The notes: a model not told the origin generated them from the letters alone. A stretch of DNA of 64,000 bases from an uncultured Polaribacter sp. (GCF_947495205.1 NZ_CANLXV010000007.1:124001-188000); one strand, 5' to 3'; counted from the stretch's first letter, positions 1-9,994 are shown. Numbers and translations: made by a program.

Positions 1-1514
1 TCACTAAAAGTATGCTTAAGCTCCTTTCCAGATGCTAATCGCATTAGGATATCATAGGTTATATCAAATCCTTTGATAGCATAATAACTTGGTAAAACTC
101 CGTTTTTAGACAAGTATTTAGAGTTAAAATCAATTACCTCAGCAGCTTCACTTTTACTATATGCATCACTAACAAAAGTAAAATTTAACTTAGCCAATTT
201 TAAATTATCAATTTTATTTAAGGCACTATTTTTATCAAAAGTAAAAACCCTTGCAGTTACGTCTTCCTCTAAACTAATTAAACTATTTATAGCACTCGCT
301 ACAATTATTGGGTCTTCTGTTGTTAAGATTACTCTATTTTGTTCATTTGCTTTAAGTACATCTGTAAATTTCTCTCTTTTTATGTAACCCTTTTCAGCTG
401 TAATAAGGTTTACACCTTTTATAGAATCTTTTTCTTCTAAGCCAGTTTTTAAAGCTAGAGCATGCCTTTGAGACAAAGCACTACCATCTCCAACAATTAT
501 TACATTACCGTCCTTAAAGTTTTCAGTTGCATAGCTTGTTAACTTATCTCTATATAACTTTTTTTCTGGCGCTGTTTTAATAATATATTTTGATTTAAAA
601 TTGGTTTGTTTTCTAGAATAAACGGGAAATACAATAGGTACCTTAACCTGATTTGCTAACATTTGTACTTCTTCTGAATAAAGTGGCCCAATAATTAAAT
701 TGTTCTTATTTAAATCATTAGCTGCAATAATATTCTTTATACTAGTACTATTTCTACCTGTATCAAAAACATTTACATCTATTGTTGCGCCTTGTTTTCT
801 TAGTGAATCTACCGCTAATTCTAAACCTAAGTACAAATCTGAAACAATATTTGCCAACTTGCTGTTCTCAAAAATTTGTTTTTTAGATAATGTATCTAAC
901 TCTTGTGCTCTAAAAGGTAGCATAACTGCAACTTTTAAAGAAACATCTTTCTTGATATTATCTACAAAATATTTCGATAAATTTACATTCTCCTTTACGT
1001 TGACTTTGGGTAAGCGTTTAATTTTTATGGTTTGCCCTAATTTTAAACCCAATTCTAGTTCTGGATTTAATTGAATAAGCGAAGCCCTAGACACCTTATA
1101 AAAACGGGTTAGGCTATAAAACGTATCTCCTTTAATTACGGAATGCAATTGAAATTCGTTTTCTAAATTGTTAGATAAAAGCCCATTTTCAATTTCTTTC
1201 CCTGAAGGCAAACTTCCATTATTTACGGAATCTAAAGCTTTATTTGGTATTGCTCCATTTTTAGTACCTGAGGCTACAGATGTTGCAGTTTTGGTTTTTA
1301 AATTCGGGATAATAATAACCGTGTTCGCTTTGGGTTTACGCGCTATATCTGGATTTAAACGAAGTAAATCTTTTGTTTTTATGTCTAATTTCTTAGCAAT
1401 AGAACGTAAACTTTCTCCTTCTTTAACTTTGTACTCTATATACTTTTTTTGTTGACCGCAAGAAACGGTAAACGTAAGAATACATAAAAAAACAAAAAAC
1501 TTTAAATGTTTCAT
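1..1514 (-). CDS. LysM-repeat lipoprotein with PBP1-like domain (3' end outside window)
   Basis: This gene is missing from the ORF track because it has no stop inside the window. I translated it from the ATG at 1514 on the minus strand, and the frame stays open for 504 codons to the edge. The N-terminus is a lipoprotein signal with the lipobox TVSCGQ, so the protein is probably anchored in a membrane facing the periplasm. Two LysM-like stretches follow, at about residues 26-70 (VKEGESLRSIAKKL) and 105-150 (VIKGDTFYSLTRFYKV), and should bind peptidoglycan. From about residue 180 it resembles a periplasmic-binding/LpoA-type domain, including LKVAVMLPF and NLIIGPLYSEEV. It starts 5 nt after guaA and is almost certainly cotranscribed with it. 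A role in cell-wall synthesis control is inferred from the domain pairing only. Confidence 0.8.
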   Translation of the reverse strand, partial: MKHLKFFVFLCILTFTVSCGQQKKYIEYKVKEGESLRSIAKKLDIKTKDLLRLNPDIARKPKANTVIIIPNLKTKTATSVASGTKNGAIPNKALDSVNNGSLPSGKEIENGLLSNNLENEFQLHSVIKGDTFYSLTRFYKVSRASLIQLNPELELGLKLGQTIKIKRLPKVNVKENVNLSKYFVDNIKKDVSLKVAVMLPFRAQELDTLSKKQIFENSKLANIVSDLYLGLELAVDSLRKQGATIDVNVFDTGRNSTSIKNIIAANDLNKNNLIIGPLYSEEVQMLANQVKVPIVFPVYSRKQTNFKSKYIIKTAPEKKLYRDKLTSYATENFKDGNVIIVGDGSALSQRHALALKTGLEEKDSIKGVNLITAEKGYIKREKFTDVLKANEQNRVILTTEDPIIVASAINSLISLEEDVTARVFTFDKNSALNKIDNLKLAKLNFTFVSDAYSKSEAAEVIDFNSKYLSKNGVLPSYYAIKGFDITYDILMRLASGKELKHTFS

Positions 1515-1519
1515 ATATT

Positions 1520-3055
1520 TTATTCCCATTCTATTGTAGCTGGTGGTTTAGAACTAATGTCATACACTACTCTATTAACGCCTTTTACTTGGTTTATTAT
1601 TTTATTTGATGTTTTTTGTAGAAATTCATAAGGTAAATTTACCCAATCTGCTGTCATACCATCTGTACTTTCTACAGCTCTTAAAGCGACTACTTTTTCA
1701 TAAGTACGCTCATCTCCCATTACACCAACAGAATTTACAGGCAATAGCATTGCTCCTGCTTGCCAAACACTATTGTATAAACCGTCTTCTTTTAATCCGT
1801 TTATAAATACAGCGTCTACTTCTTGTAATATTCTAACTTTTTCTGCGGTTATGTCTCCCAATATACGAATTCCTAAACCAGGGCCAGGAAAAGGATGACG
1901 ACCTAACAATTCTGGATCAATTCCCATAGAGGCACCTACTCTTCTTACCTCATCTTTAAAAATCATTCTTAATGGCTCTACAATCTTTAACTTCATATAA
2001 TCTGGTAAACCACCAACATTATGATGACTTTTAATAGTTGCTGATGGACCTCCGTTTACAGAAACAGATTCTATAACATCTGGATAAATGGTTCCTTGTG
2101 CCAACCAAGTTACGTCTTTTATTTGGTGCGCTTCATCATCAAAAACTTCAATAAAAGCATTACCAATAGCTTTTCTCTTTTTCTCTGGATCTGTAATGCC
2201 TGCTAAAGCATCTAAAAAACGTTTGGAAGCATCTACTCCTTTTACATTTAAGCCCATGCCTTTATATTGCTCTAGAACACTTTCAAACTCATTTTTACGT
2301 AACAAACCGTTGTTTACAAAAATGCAGTACAAGTTTTTACCAATAGCTTTATTTAATAAAACAGCGGCTACTGTAGAATCTACACCTCCAGAAAGCCCCA
2401 AAACTACTTTATCTTTACCAACTTTATCTTGCAAAGCTTTTACGGTACTTTCTACAAAAGAATCTGGTGTCCAAGTTTGTGCAACCTTTGCTATTTTTAC
2501 TAAAAAATTTTCTAATAATTGTTTACCGTCTGTTGAATGGTAAACTTCTGGGTGAAATTGAATTCCGTATGTTTCTTCTCCTTCTATTTTGTAAGCTGCA
2601 TTGGTAACGTCTGCTGTACTTGCTAATAAAACCCCATTTTCTGGCAATTGTTTTATGGTATCTGAATGACTCATCCAAACTTGGCTACCTTCTGCTATTT
2701 TGGAAAAGAATATTTCGTTTGATTTTATAAAGGATAAATTGGCTCTACCATATTCTCTTGTATTGGATGGTGCAACTTGCCCGCCCGAAAAATGTGCTAA
2801 ATATTGCGCACCATAACACACCGTTAAAAGTGGTTTTTTACCTCTAATTTCTGATAAATCTGGGTGTAAAACGTTTTCTCCTCTTACAGAGTTTGGACTA
2901 CCAGAAAGCAAAACTGCTTTAAAATCTTCTTGATTTTTAGGTGGATTGTTATATGGGTGAATTTCACAATAAATGTTTAATTCTCTAACTCTTCTTGCAA
3001 TTAACTGGGTGTATTGCGAACCGAAATCTAAAATAAGTACTTTGTCTTGTTGCAT
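1520..3055 (-). CDS. guaA: GMP synthase (glutamine-hydrolysing)
   Basis: Converts XMP to GMP in the cytoplasm, using ATP and ammonia released from glutamine. The N-terminal class I glutamine amidotransferase domain shows [17 protein letters not shown], the nucleophile motif VCYGAQY (Cys near residue 80) and the His-Glu pair in FHPEVYH. The ATP-pyrophosphatase P-loop [10 protein letters not shown] follows near residue 220, then the dimerisation domain ending in PPATIEWE, the usual GuaA C-terminus. The track begins at a TTG (3061). The ATG at 3055 gives MQQDKV and a protein of 511 residues, typical for the family. The LysM lipoprotein lies 5 nt downstream, so the two form an operon. A TAACTTTG -7 box sits about 36 nt upstream. 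Confidence 0.97.
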   Translation of the reverse strand: MQQDKVLILDFGSQYTQLIARRVRELNIYCEIHPYNNPPKNQEDFKAVLLSGSPNSVRGENVLHPDLSEIRGKKPLLTVCYGAQYLAHFSGGQVAPSNTREYGRANLSFIKSNEIFFSKIAEGSQVWMSHSDTIKQLPENGVLLASTADVTNAAYKIEGEETYGIQFHPEVYHSTDGKQLLENFLVKIAKVAQTWTPDSFVESTVKALQDKVGKDKVVLGLSGGVDSTVAAVLLNKAIGKNLYCIFVNNGLLRKNEFESVLEQYKGMGLNVKGVDASKRFLDALAGITDPEKKRKAIGNAFIEVFDDEAHQIKDVTWLAQGTIYPDVIESVSVNGGPSATIKSHHNVGGLPDYMKLKIVEPLRMIFKDEVRRVGASMGIDPELLGRHPFPGPGLGIRILGDITAEKVRILQEVDAVFINGLKEDGLYNSVWQAGAMLLPVNSVGVMGDERTYEKVVALRAVESTDGMTADWVNLPYEFLQKTSNKIINQVKGVNRVVYDISSKPPATIEWE

Positions 3056-3090
3056 GCGCAAAAATAATATTTTGATTTGGAATTGAAAGC

Positions 3091-3098
3091 AAAGTTAT
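3091..3098 (-). promoter_or_regulatory. Candidate -7 promoter element of guaA
   Basis: The minus strand reads TAACTTTG, an exact match to the Bacteroidetes TAnnTTTG -7 box, and it would leave a leader of roughly 30 nt before the guaA ATG. I see no clear TTG -33 box at the usual spacing, so the call rests on the -7 box and its position. Confidence 0.4.
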
Positions 3099-3159
3099 GC
3101 CAGAAAATTTTAGAAATATTTTTAGCATTTCTAATTTACTTAAATGCATTAAAAATTAC

Positions 3160-4224
3160 CTAAAATTTATAGACAATGGCATTAATATTCATTCCTGCAC
3201 CAACAGAAGCTAAAATTGCAACATCACCTTTTGTTATGCTTTGTTTGTCTATTTTACCTTTTAAAACCAAGTCTAATAAAGTTGGTACAGTTGCTACAGA
3301 ACTATTACCAAGCTTATGAATGCTCATTGGCATAACACCTTCTGGTGCTTTTATTTTAAACAACCTATAAAAACGTTTAATAATGGCTTCGTCCATTTTT
3401 TCATTGGCTTGATGTATAAATATTTTTTTTACATCTGTTATGGCAACGCCACTTTTGTCTAAAGCAACTTTCATGGCAGCAGGAACATTTGTAATGGCGA
3501 ATTCATAAATCTTTCTACCATTCATTTTTATGTAACGTACATTTTTATCTTCTGTAGTATTATAAGAATTGCCAAAGTGTAAAAAATAAGCTTCGTCTTT
3601 TGCAAAAGTTTGTGAGGCATGACTTAAAATACCTACATTTTGCTCGGTTGTTTTTTCTACAATACAAGCGCCTGCACCATCACTATAAATCATGGCATCT
3701 CTATCGTGCTTATCTACAACTCTAGATAATGTTTCTGCACCAATAACCAAGCATTTTTTTGCCATATCTGCTTTAATAAATGCTTGCGCTTGTATAACAC
3801 CTTCTACAAAACCTGGGCAACCAAAAAGTAAATCATATGCTACACAATTGGGGTTTGCAATACCTAACCTATATTTTACTCTTGTTGCTAAACTGGGCAA
3901 AGTATCTCCTTGAATTGCGCCTTGTTTTACATCTCCAAAATTGTGTGCAACAATTATATAATCTAAATCTTCTGCATTAATCGCTGCATCTTTTATTGCT
4001 TTTTGGGCGGCAAAAAATGCCAAATCAGATGTTTTGAAGTCTTCTTTTGCATAACGCCTTTCTTCTATACCCGTAATATCTTTAAACTTACTAATTATAG
4101 TTGTGTTTTCTGATGCAAATTCTGAACCGTCTTCATTTAAAAAATGGGTGTTTAAAAAAGCACTATTTTCCTTTTTTACTGAAGGAATAAATGTTCCTGT
4201 TCCTGTAATTTTTGAAGAAATCAT
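3160..4224 (-). CDS. 3-oxoacyl-ACP synthase III family protein (FabH-like)
   Basis: A thiolase-fold condensing enzyme expected to join an acyl-CoA or acyl-ACP starter with malonyl-ACP. The Cys-His-Asn triad is visible: Cys136 in LLFGCPGF, His in FIHQAN, Asn in KLGNSSVA. The C-terminal GAGMNINAIVYKF matches the glycine-rich end of FabH proteins. At 354 residues it is somewhat longer than E. coli FabH (317), and the start region (ITGTGTFIPS) is normal. It stands alone, with no fatty-acid or polyketide genes nearby, so I cannot tell whether it is the housekeeping FabH or a paralogue with another starter. Its own TATATTTG box lies 20 nt upstream. Confidence 0.88.
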   Translation of the reverse strand: MISSKITGTGTFIPSVKKENSAFLNTHFLNEDGSEFASENTTIISKFKDITGIEERRYAKEDFKTSDLAFFAAQKAIKDAAINAEDLDYIIVAHNFGDVKQGAIQGDTLPSLATRVKYRLGIANPNCVAYDLLFGCPGFVEGVIQAQAFIKADMAKKCLVIGAETLSRVVDKHDRDAMIYSDGAGACIVEKTTEQNVGILSHASQTFAKDEAYFLHFGNSYNTTEDKNVRYIKMNGRKIYEFAITNVPAAMKVALDKSGVAITDVKKIFIHQANEKMDEAIIKRFYRLFKIKAPEGVMPMSIHKLGNSSVATVPTLLDLVLKGKIDKQSITKGDVAILASVGAGMNINAIVYKF

Positions 4225-4243
4225 ATTGTTGGGTTTTATATTT

Positions 4244-4251
4244 CAAATATA
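4244..4251 (-). promoter_or_regulatory. Candidate -7 promoter element of the FabH-like gene
   Basis: The minus strand reads TATATTTG (TAnnTTTG consensus) 20 nt before the ATG at 4224. No convincing -33 TTG is present, so this is a positional and consensus call. Confidence 0.4.
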
Positions 4252-4344
4252 GAAAAAGTTATTTTTGATATTTATTATGCGCGCATAGCATTGTTACATT
4301 CAACTTCTTAAAAAAATGGAATTTGTTAAAGTTTACTGAAAATG

Positions 4345-4728
4345 CTAATCTTTATATAAATTCATTTTTAATTGCATTACTGTAGCAATAGAAAGCGCTC
4401 TATTCTTCATACGTTCTGCAATTACACCATTAAAATCTTTATTTATGGTTTGAAATAAATACGATGTCCAAATGCTGAAATGTTCTTTTGTAAAGGCTAT
4501 AAATGTATTTTTGTCTAAATGCTTTTGCATTGTATTGTTTTGATAACTAGTAGTATCAAACAAAATATCGTTCCAAAAATCTGAAATAATTTCTAAGTGT
4601 GTTTGTAATTGGTTTGCTTGCACAATATCTTTAAAAAAGGGAAACATTTGTTTGTCTGCGAGCAATAAGTTATAAAAATTGGTGATGATGGTTAAAATAT
4701 CTTTTTGATTTGCAATGTCTGGTTTCAT
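4345..4728 (-). CDS. Group III truncated haemoglobin
   Basis: A small haem protein of 127 residues that binds oxygen or NO in the cytoplasm. The pattern of group III truncated globins is present: an N-terminal helix with FYNLLLADKQMFPFF, a middle block QTHLEIISDFWNDILF, the proximal-histidine helix FTKEHFSIWTSYLF, and a C-terminal helix AERMKNRALSIATVM. The length is typical of the group. The physiological role (NO detoxification, oxygen handling) is not known from sequence. It lies downstream of cdd, separated by a hairpin repeat at 4789-4868, and has no evident partner reductase nearby. Confidence 0.85.
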   Translation of the reverse strand: MKPDIANQKDILTIITNFYNLLLADKQMFPFFKDIVQANQLQTHLEIISDFWNDILFDTTSYQNNTMQKHLDKNTFIAFTKEHFSIWTSYLFQTINKDFNGVIAERMKNRALSIATVMQLKMNLYKD

Positions 4729-4788
4729 ATTTTTAACTTAGATCTTAAAAAATGTTTTTGTGTTTTAACAAGTGCTTTTAAAATGGCA

Positions 4789-4868
4789 ATATGCGTTAAG
4801 GATTGCAACGGCATCCTTTTTGCTTTTTCGCAAAAAGATATAGTGGAAAGCCTGTTAAAACGCCCAAA
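4789..4868 (-). repeat. Dispersed TTGGGCG hairpin repeat, copy A
   Basis: Read on the minus strand, away from the cdd stop, it begins TTTGGGCGTTTTAACAGGCT, passes through an A/T-rich stem TCTTTTTGC..GCAAAAAGGA and ends GCAATCCTTAACGCAT. Copies B (45046-45133) and C (51588-51681) share the ends and the central-hairpin layout. In all three copies the TTGGGCG end points toward the stop codon of the preceding gene. It fills the gap between cdd and the globin gene and holds no credible ORF. Confidence 0.75.
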
Positions 4869-4876
4869 TAATAATA

Positions 4877-5359
4877 TTACAAATAGCTACTATCAAAAGA
4901 AAAGGGCAATAATGCGCTTAAGGAATCTGTTTTGATGATTTGCCCAATTTCTCCCATAAAAATAATAGGAAAAGGTTGTTTTTGAGTAATTTCATACTCT
5001 GCTAATGCTTGTCTGCAGGCACCACAAGGACCTACTGGTTTGTTTACTTTGGTAATATTTGAGCTTGCTGAAACGGCTAATTTTAGGATTTTTATTCCTG
5101 GAAATTGTGCTCCTGCATAATAAACTGCTACTCTTTCTGCGCATAAACCAGAAGGATATGCTGCATTTTCTTGGTTGTTTCCTAAAATAATTTCGCCATT
5201 TTCTAACAAAATTGCTGCACCTACATTAAATTTAGAATAAGGTGCGTATGCTTTTTTTCTTGCACTTATAGCACTAAGCATTAGATTTTTATCTTCTAAT
5301 AACATTTCTTCTAAAGTATCAAATACTTTTACGGTTGTTGCTATTTTTATTTCTTTCAT
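4877..5359 (-). CDS. cdd: Cytidine deaminase
   Basis: Zinc enzyme of pyrimidine salvage that deaminates cytidine and deoxycytidine to uridine and deoxyuridine. The zinc site and catalytic Glu are present as CAER (Cys73, Glu75) and PCGAC (Cys112, Cys115), numbered from my start. The substrate-loop motif YSKFNVGAA is normal. The track starts at a TTG at 5374, which lies in the T-run of the porV terminator. The ATG at 5359 (MKEIKIAT) is therefore preferred and gives 160 residues. That is longer than the usual 130-residue tetrameric form because of an N-terminal extension of about 25 residues. Confidence 0.94.
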   Translation of the reverse strand: MKEIKIATTVKVFDTLEEMLLEDKNLMLSAISARKKAYAPYSKFNVGAAILLENGEIILGNNQENAAYPSGLCAERVAVYYAGAQFPGIKILKLAVSASSNITKVNKPVGPCGACRQALAEYEITQKQPFPIIFMGEIGQIIKTDSLSALLPFSFDSSYL

Positions 5360-5372
5360 ACTTTTGGGCGTC

Positions 5373-5405
5373 AAAAAAAAGCAGCCTATGTATAGAACTG
5401 CTTTT
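5373..5405 (-). terminator. Intrinsic terminator after porV
   Basis: On the minus strand AAAGCAG pairs with CTGCTTT, an inner CTAT/ATAG pair extends the stem, and a run of eight T follows. It lies just after porV and just before the cdd ATG, so it separates porU-porV from cdd and also argues against the TTG start of cdd. Confidence 0.8.
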
Positions 5406-5437
5406 GTGTGGGTAATTTACGAAAAATAGTTTTGCAA

Positions 5438-6556
5438 TTAATAGTCTTCGTACAACTCTCCTAAATCAAACGATAACGAGAAACGTAAAGAATTTTCTAA
5501 TGGATTATTTACATCTGAAGCGTTGATTAAATACGATAAATCTATGTTTAATGCATTGGTTTTAAAACCACCACCTAAAGTAAAGTATTGTCTATTTCCT
5601 TTGTTTTCGCTTTCATGAAAATAACCACCTCTTAATGCAAATGCGTTGTTGTATAGGTATTCTGCACCTAATGCATAGGTTGTTTCTTGCAACTCTTCAC
5701 TAAAACCACCTGGAGCATCTCCAAAAGAACTAAAAATACCGCTTAAAAAACCTTGGTCCTGGTCTGATTGATCTGGTTGTGGTGATGGCACTAATAATTT
5801 GGTAAATTCTACTGTTGTGGTAATGGTATTATAATCATCTAAAATAAAATCGAAACCACCACCAAGTTTTAAATTGGTTGGTATAAAATCTTCATTATTA
5901 GCGTCTGTTGTATAATTTACTTTTGGCCCAATATTGGTAATATTAAAACCTAATCTGTAACGCCCGTTAAAATTACCATAATTTTCTTCGAAAGATTGGT
6001 AATATCCAGAAACATCTACTGCAAAAGAATTAATAGGTTGCAACGCATTACCTGCTGTACCATTAAATGCAAGGTTAGAGCGAATGTATTTTAAGGAAAC
6101 TCCCATTGAAAAGGTTTCGCTTAATTTTAAAGAATAACTACCTGTTGCTACAAATTCATTAGGATTTATAGAGCCATTTGACATACCTTGGTTGTCTGTT
6201 AAATCTATTTGACCTAAAGAGAAATATTTAAAATCTGCACCCCACGCGGCGTTATCACTAAATCTATTTATGTAAGAACCACTACCTACAAAAATATCAT
6301 CTGTTAAATTACGTAGCCAAGGTGAATAGGTAATACCTGTTTTAATTTGTCTGTTGCTAAAAGCTATTTTTGCTGGGTTATGAAATAAAGACCACGCGTC
6401 TGACGATGTAGCTACACCAATATCTCCCATACCTCCTGCTCTTGCATCTGGCACTATTAATAGAAAAGGTGTTGCTGTAGTTATTCCCCCGTTTTGTGCG
6501 GAAACCTTAAACACTGCTAAAACACCTAAAAGTAAACCGATTGCTAATTTTTTCAT
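5438..6556 (-). CDS. porV: Type IX secretion outer-membrane shuttle protein PorV (LptO)
   Basis: Outer-membrane beta-barrel protein that collects cargo from the type IX translocon and hands it to the PorU sortase. It has a signal peptide (MKKLAIGLLLGVLAVFKVSAQ), the family opening PFLLIVPDARAGGMGDIGVA with SLFHNPAKIAF, repeated amphipathic beta-strands, and a C-terminal strand ending in aromatic and acidic residues (LSFDLGELYEDY). At 372 residues the length fits the family. It follows porU by 42 nt in the same direction, the standard flavobacterial porU-porV pair, and a strong terminator closes the operon. Confidence 0.94.
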   Translation of the reverse strand: MKKLAIGLLLGVLAVFKVSAQNGGITTATPFLLIVPDARAGGMGDIGVATSSDAWSLFHNPAKIAFSNRQIKTGITYSPWLRNLTDDIFVGSGSYINRFSDNAAWGADFKYFSLGQIDLTDNQGMSNGSINPNEFVATGSYSLKLSETFSMGVSLKYIRSNLAFNGTAGNALQPINSFAVDVSGYYQSFEENYGNFNGRYRLGFNITNIGPKVNYTTDANNEDFIPTNLKLGGGFDFILDDYNTITTTVEFTKLLVPSPQPDQSDQDQGFLSGIFSSFGDAPGGFSEELQETTYALGAEYLYNNAFALRGGYFHESENKGNRQYFTLGGGFKTNALNIDLSYLINASDVNNPLENSLRFSLSFDLGELYEDY

Positions 6557-6598
6557 TTTATATTTTTCTTATTTTATTTTTTTACAAATATCTAATTT

Positions 6599-9500
6599 TT
6601 ATTGAAGTATTACTAATTTTTCGTACTTCTCTGAAACTAAATTGCTTGTAGTTGCTTTTACACGTATTTTATAAACATAAACACCTTTACCAATTTTGTT
6701 GCCAAAATCATCTAAACCATTCCAACTGATACTTCTAGATAAGTTACCTGCAGTTTGCACGTTTCTGTTTATTGTTTTTATAATTTTACCTGCAACTGTA
6801 AATATTTGTACTTGCACTTCTAAGTTTTCGTTTGGTTTGTTGTGATTAAACCAAAACTCTGTATAGTTTACAAACGGATTTGGATAGTTTAATACGTTTT
6901 CTAAATTTAAAACAGTATCACTAACTACTACAAAATTTAACGTTGTTTCTGACGAATTATTATAAGTGTCCCAAGCTTTAATTTTTAGGGTGTGTGGGCC
7001 TACTTCTAAATCTCTTAATCTATAAGTTACTTTTCCTCTGGTGAAATCGTTTACTTCGGTTTGATAAAAATCATTTAAAATAATGGGGTTTCCTGTATCG
7101 CCATCTAAAATACCCACAATATCATGATCTACTGCTGTTATAGATGTATTTATGCCACTGCTGTCTGATAAAACGGCTATTAAATTTGGGGATGAATTTG
7201 TATTGCCACCGTCTGTAAAAGATTCATCATTCATAAACAGGTTTAGTTCTGGACCTTGATTGTCTTCTGGTGCGTTTTCATCTATTCCTCCTACAACAAC
7301 ATCAAAATTTGCGCCTGCTTTTTCTGTGCTGCCATTTTCTGCGTAAAAACTTAATTTTGCTTTACCAAATGCTATTTTTATATCTTTTGGCACCACAAAA
7401 TCAAACTTAAAACTCCCATTTTCTACGGTAGATTGCCCTCTAAACAGCTTACTATCTTGAGTGTCAAAAGGTAAAATTACGCCAAAACCATCGTTATCTA
7501 AGGTGGTTTTGTCTATGGGTTTATCAAAAATTGTGGTAGATAGCGAACCGTTAAAATTGTTTAAAACAGCGTCTGTATTATCTACAATTACGCCTTCAAA
7601 ACTTACTTTAGATAATGCTTTTAAGGTATCTAATGTTTGGGTAATATCTTTACCATTCATCTTTGTAATTTTTACATTTGGCTCTGGTACTGCCAATTTC
7701 ATAGCAGGATCTCCAAAAGAGTAAATAAAGAATTTTTGCGGGTTAGAGAATCGATTTTTAGCCACCATCAAAGATTCTGCTATGGTAAAATCTTCATTAT
7801 TAAACTCTAACAACAATCTTATTAAACGTTCGTTAAAACTTTGACCAACACTTATAAACACTTCTCTTGTAGTAGTAATCATGCTTGCTGAACCTCCATT
7901 TTTATTCCAAAATGTTAATTCTCCTGCAGTAATTCTGTTGGGATTATCAAATCTAGAAAAATCACAAGTAACAGTAATTAGTAAAGGTAAAGTTGTGGCG
8001 TTATTAAAAGCTTGTATTTGTGGCTTTTCTAGTATTCTTTCAGAAGCAAAACCATCTTCACCACCATGACCAAAATAATCAAAAACCAAAGTACCTTTTT
8101 CTATGGCATTATTTATAGCATTATTTACGTCTGGATAACGCTCACCACCAGAAGAATTTTGTTGTACAAATGCGTCTACATATATTTTATTAACATTAAA
8201 AACAGGTTTACTTTGTTTAATTTCATCTGCAATAGATTCTACACCTCCTTGTATTACGTCTTCTCCACTAACATCTATATCATCTGCTAATAATGTTATG
8301 GTATTTCGCCAATCTCCAATGGCTTCTGTGCTATAATAACTTAAAATTTTATCTACTACATCTTTTGCTTGCGTTATGCCTGTAACTGGTATTCTACTAG
8401 ACACAACATCTATAGTATGTGTTCTTAACATGGTACCTTCATCATCATCTAACATCACAAAAAAGTCATCTGTTACAAAAGAGTTTGCTAAATTAAAACT
8501 GAGTGTTGATAGTTTTACGGGTACAATATTATTGTTGCTTGGAATTCTATCTTTATAATCATAAGAAGCATCACCAAAAAAAGCAACAAACTTTAATTTT
8601 GTTTGTTCTGTAGTATTGGTGTCATATAAATGTTTAATAAAGTCTCTAATTCCTGTAATATCTTTAGAACCTGAGGCAAACTCGTTGTAAATTTCATCTA
8701 CATCTACAACTTTAGTGGTTAAATTTGAATTTGTTTGATGGTAATCTGCCAACCTTTGAGCCTGTGGTATAAGATCTGAACTTGTAATTACTAAGTAATT
8801 GATATCTCTTAAAGCCCGTAAGTTTTGATTTTTAATTTTTACATTATTAATTACCTCTGGTATAAAATAATCTGAATCATTTAAAACAATATACTCTTTT
8901 AATTCGCCACCATTATCTGTAAAAGAAAAAGTATTTGCAGTACTTTCATTAGTAATTACTTGAGGTGATAAAAAGTTAGTTACATCCCAAACTTGAGCGA
9001 TAGCATTTACATTTGAAATTTGAAAATTTACTGCTGCAGTATTATTTAATTGGTTGTATGCTCTAAATGAAAATTGTTTACCTGTAGCATTTAAATTTTT
9101 TTGCCCAATTACCTCTATATAATCTAAATATGCATTTGCAGACGGATTTCCATTATTGTTGTAGGTTAATTCTAATACAATTGCCTCTTTTGTATTGACA
9201 ACACTTGCGTCTCGCTCAGAAACATTGGCTTTAGTTAATCCACCAGGACTTAAATTAAAAAAACTAAGTGTGTACAAATCTTGATTATCTACTTTTACAG
9301 CTATAGATGATGCTGTTATAGAAGTACTAACTGCTCTTGTTTTTATTGCCACACTTTGATTAGATACAGCGTTTTCAAACGGAATTACAAAAGACTGAAC
9401 GTCTTCTACACTAAAATTATCATTAAAAAACCACTGTGTTCCTGCCCCAAACAAATTCAATTCTTCTTTTTCATAAAAAACGAAATCATCAAAAGTGGTT

Positions 9501-9994
9501 ATTGTTAAAGTAGCTTCTTCTTGAATTACAGGTTTTGCTTGTATTCTTTTACCCGGAGAATCTCCCACAGTGATAAAATAATATGCCTTATCTGAATAAA
9601 TATTCTGCCTGTGATTTGCATTCTCAGGAGCACTACTATACTCCCAATCATGAGGACCTTTAGCGTAAAAAAGAATAAAATCATTGGCATCAAAAGAATT
9701 ATCTTGCTCACCTTCTATAAAAATAGCATTTTCCTGCAAATCTTTATATCTAAAATCTCCATTTACCACAGGTAAAAGGCTACCACCGTTACCAAATATT
9801 TTAATATTTCTTGGATTTAAATTATTAGTGGAAATTCCTATTCTTTGTAATAAATTTCTATCAATTTTAAAAACACCTGTTGTATCTACCGCAAACTTAT
9901 ACCAGTCTCCTGTAGATAAAACAGAGTTTTCTGTTTGCGCGTAATTTGTTTGCAGCAGAAAAAAAACAGAAAAAATGTAAAAAAAATGTTTCAT
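6599..9994 (-). CDS. porU: Type IX secretion system sortase PorU
   Basis: Gingipain-like (C25) cell-surface sortase that removes C-terminal signals from type IX cargo and attaches the cargo to surface glycolipid. From the ATG at 9994 it has a signal peptide (MKHFFYIFSVFFLLQTNYAQ). The track start at 10096 adds 34 residues that would bury this signal. The catalytic pair appears as His about 643 in DYFGHGGEDGF and Cys about 677 in LITVTCDFSRFDNP. The C-terminus has an Ig/FlgD-like fold (NYPNPFVNYTEFWF ... GKGVYVYKIRV), resembling type IX C-terminal domains. Length is 1131 residues, normal for flavobacterial PorU. It is cotranscribed with porV and divergent from gldJ, which belongs to the same system. 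Confidence 0.95.
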   Translation of the reverse strand: MKHFFYIFSVFFLLQTNYAQTENSVLSTGDWYKFAVDTTGVFKIDRNLLQRIGISTNNLNPRNIKIFGNGGSLLPVVNGDFRYKDLQENAIFIEGEQDNSFDANDFILFYAKGPHDWEYSSAPENANHRQNIYSDKAYYFITVGDSPGKRIQAKPVIQEEATLTITTFDDFVFYEKEELNLFGAGTQWFFNDNFSVEDVQSFVIPFENAVSNQSVAIKTRAVSTSITASSIAVKVDNQDLYTLSFFNLSPGGLTKANVSERDASVVNTKEAIVLELTYNNNGNPSANAYLDYIEVIGQKNLNATGKQFSFRAYNQLNNTAAVNFQISNVNAIAQVWDVTNFLSPQVITNESTANTFSFTDNGGELKEYIVLNDSDYFIPEVINNVKIKNQNLRALRDINYLVITSSDLIPQAQRLADYHQTNSNLTTKVVDVDEIYNEFASGSKDITGIRDFIKHLYDTNTTEQTKLKFVAFFGDASYDYKDRIPSNNNIVPVKLSTLSFNLANSFVTDDFFVMLDDDEGTMLRTHTIDVVSSRIPVTGITQAKDVVDKILSYYSTEAIGDWRNTITLLADDIDVSGEDVIQGGVESIADEIKQSKPVFNVNKIYVDAFVQQNSSGGERYPDVNNAINNAIEKGTLVFDYFGHGGEDGFASERILEKPQIQAFNNATTLPLLITVTCDFSRFDNPNRITAGELTFWNKNGGSASMITTTREVFISVGQSFNERLIRLLLEFNNEDFTIAESLMVAKNRFSNPQKFFIYSFGDPAMKLAVPEPNVKITKMNGKDITQTLDTLKALSKVSFEGVIVDNTDAVLNNFNGSLSTTIFDKPIDKTTLDNDGFGVILPFDTQDSKLFRGQSTVENGSFKFDFVVPKDIKIAFGKAKLSFYAENGSTEKAGANFDVVVGGIDENAPEDNQGPELNLFMNDESFTDGGNTNSSPNLIAVLSDSSGINTSITAVDHDIVGILDGDTGNPIILNDFYQTEVNDFTRGKVTYRLRDLEVGPHTLKIKAWDTYNNSSETTLNFVVVSDTVLNLENVLNYPNPFVNYTEFWFNHNKPNENLEVQVQIFTVAGKIIKTINRNVQTAGNLSRSISWNGLDDFGNKIGKGVYVYKIRVKATTSNLVSEKYEKLVILQ

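Noticed and set aside
700-1455. Plus-strand ORFs 700-1074 and 1168-1455
   Set aside because: Antisense to the truncated LysM lipoprotein gene, whose translation is clearly real; they are shadows.
5363-5370. TTTGGGCG near the cdd start as a fourth copy of the dispersed repeat
   Set aside because: Only the end motif matches; the following bases are the porV terminator and the hairpin and far end are missing.
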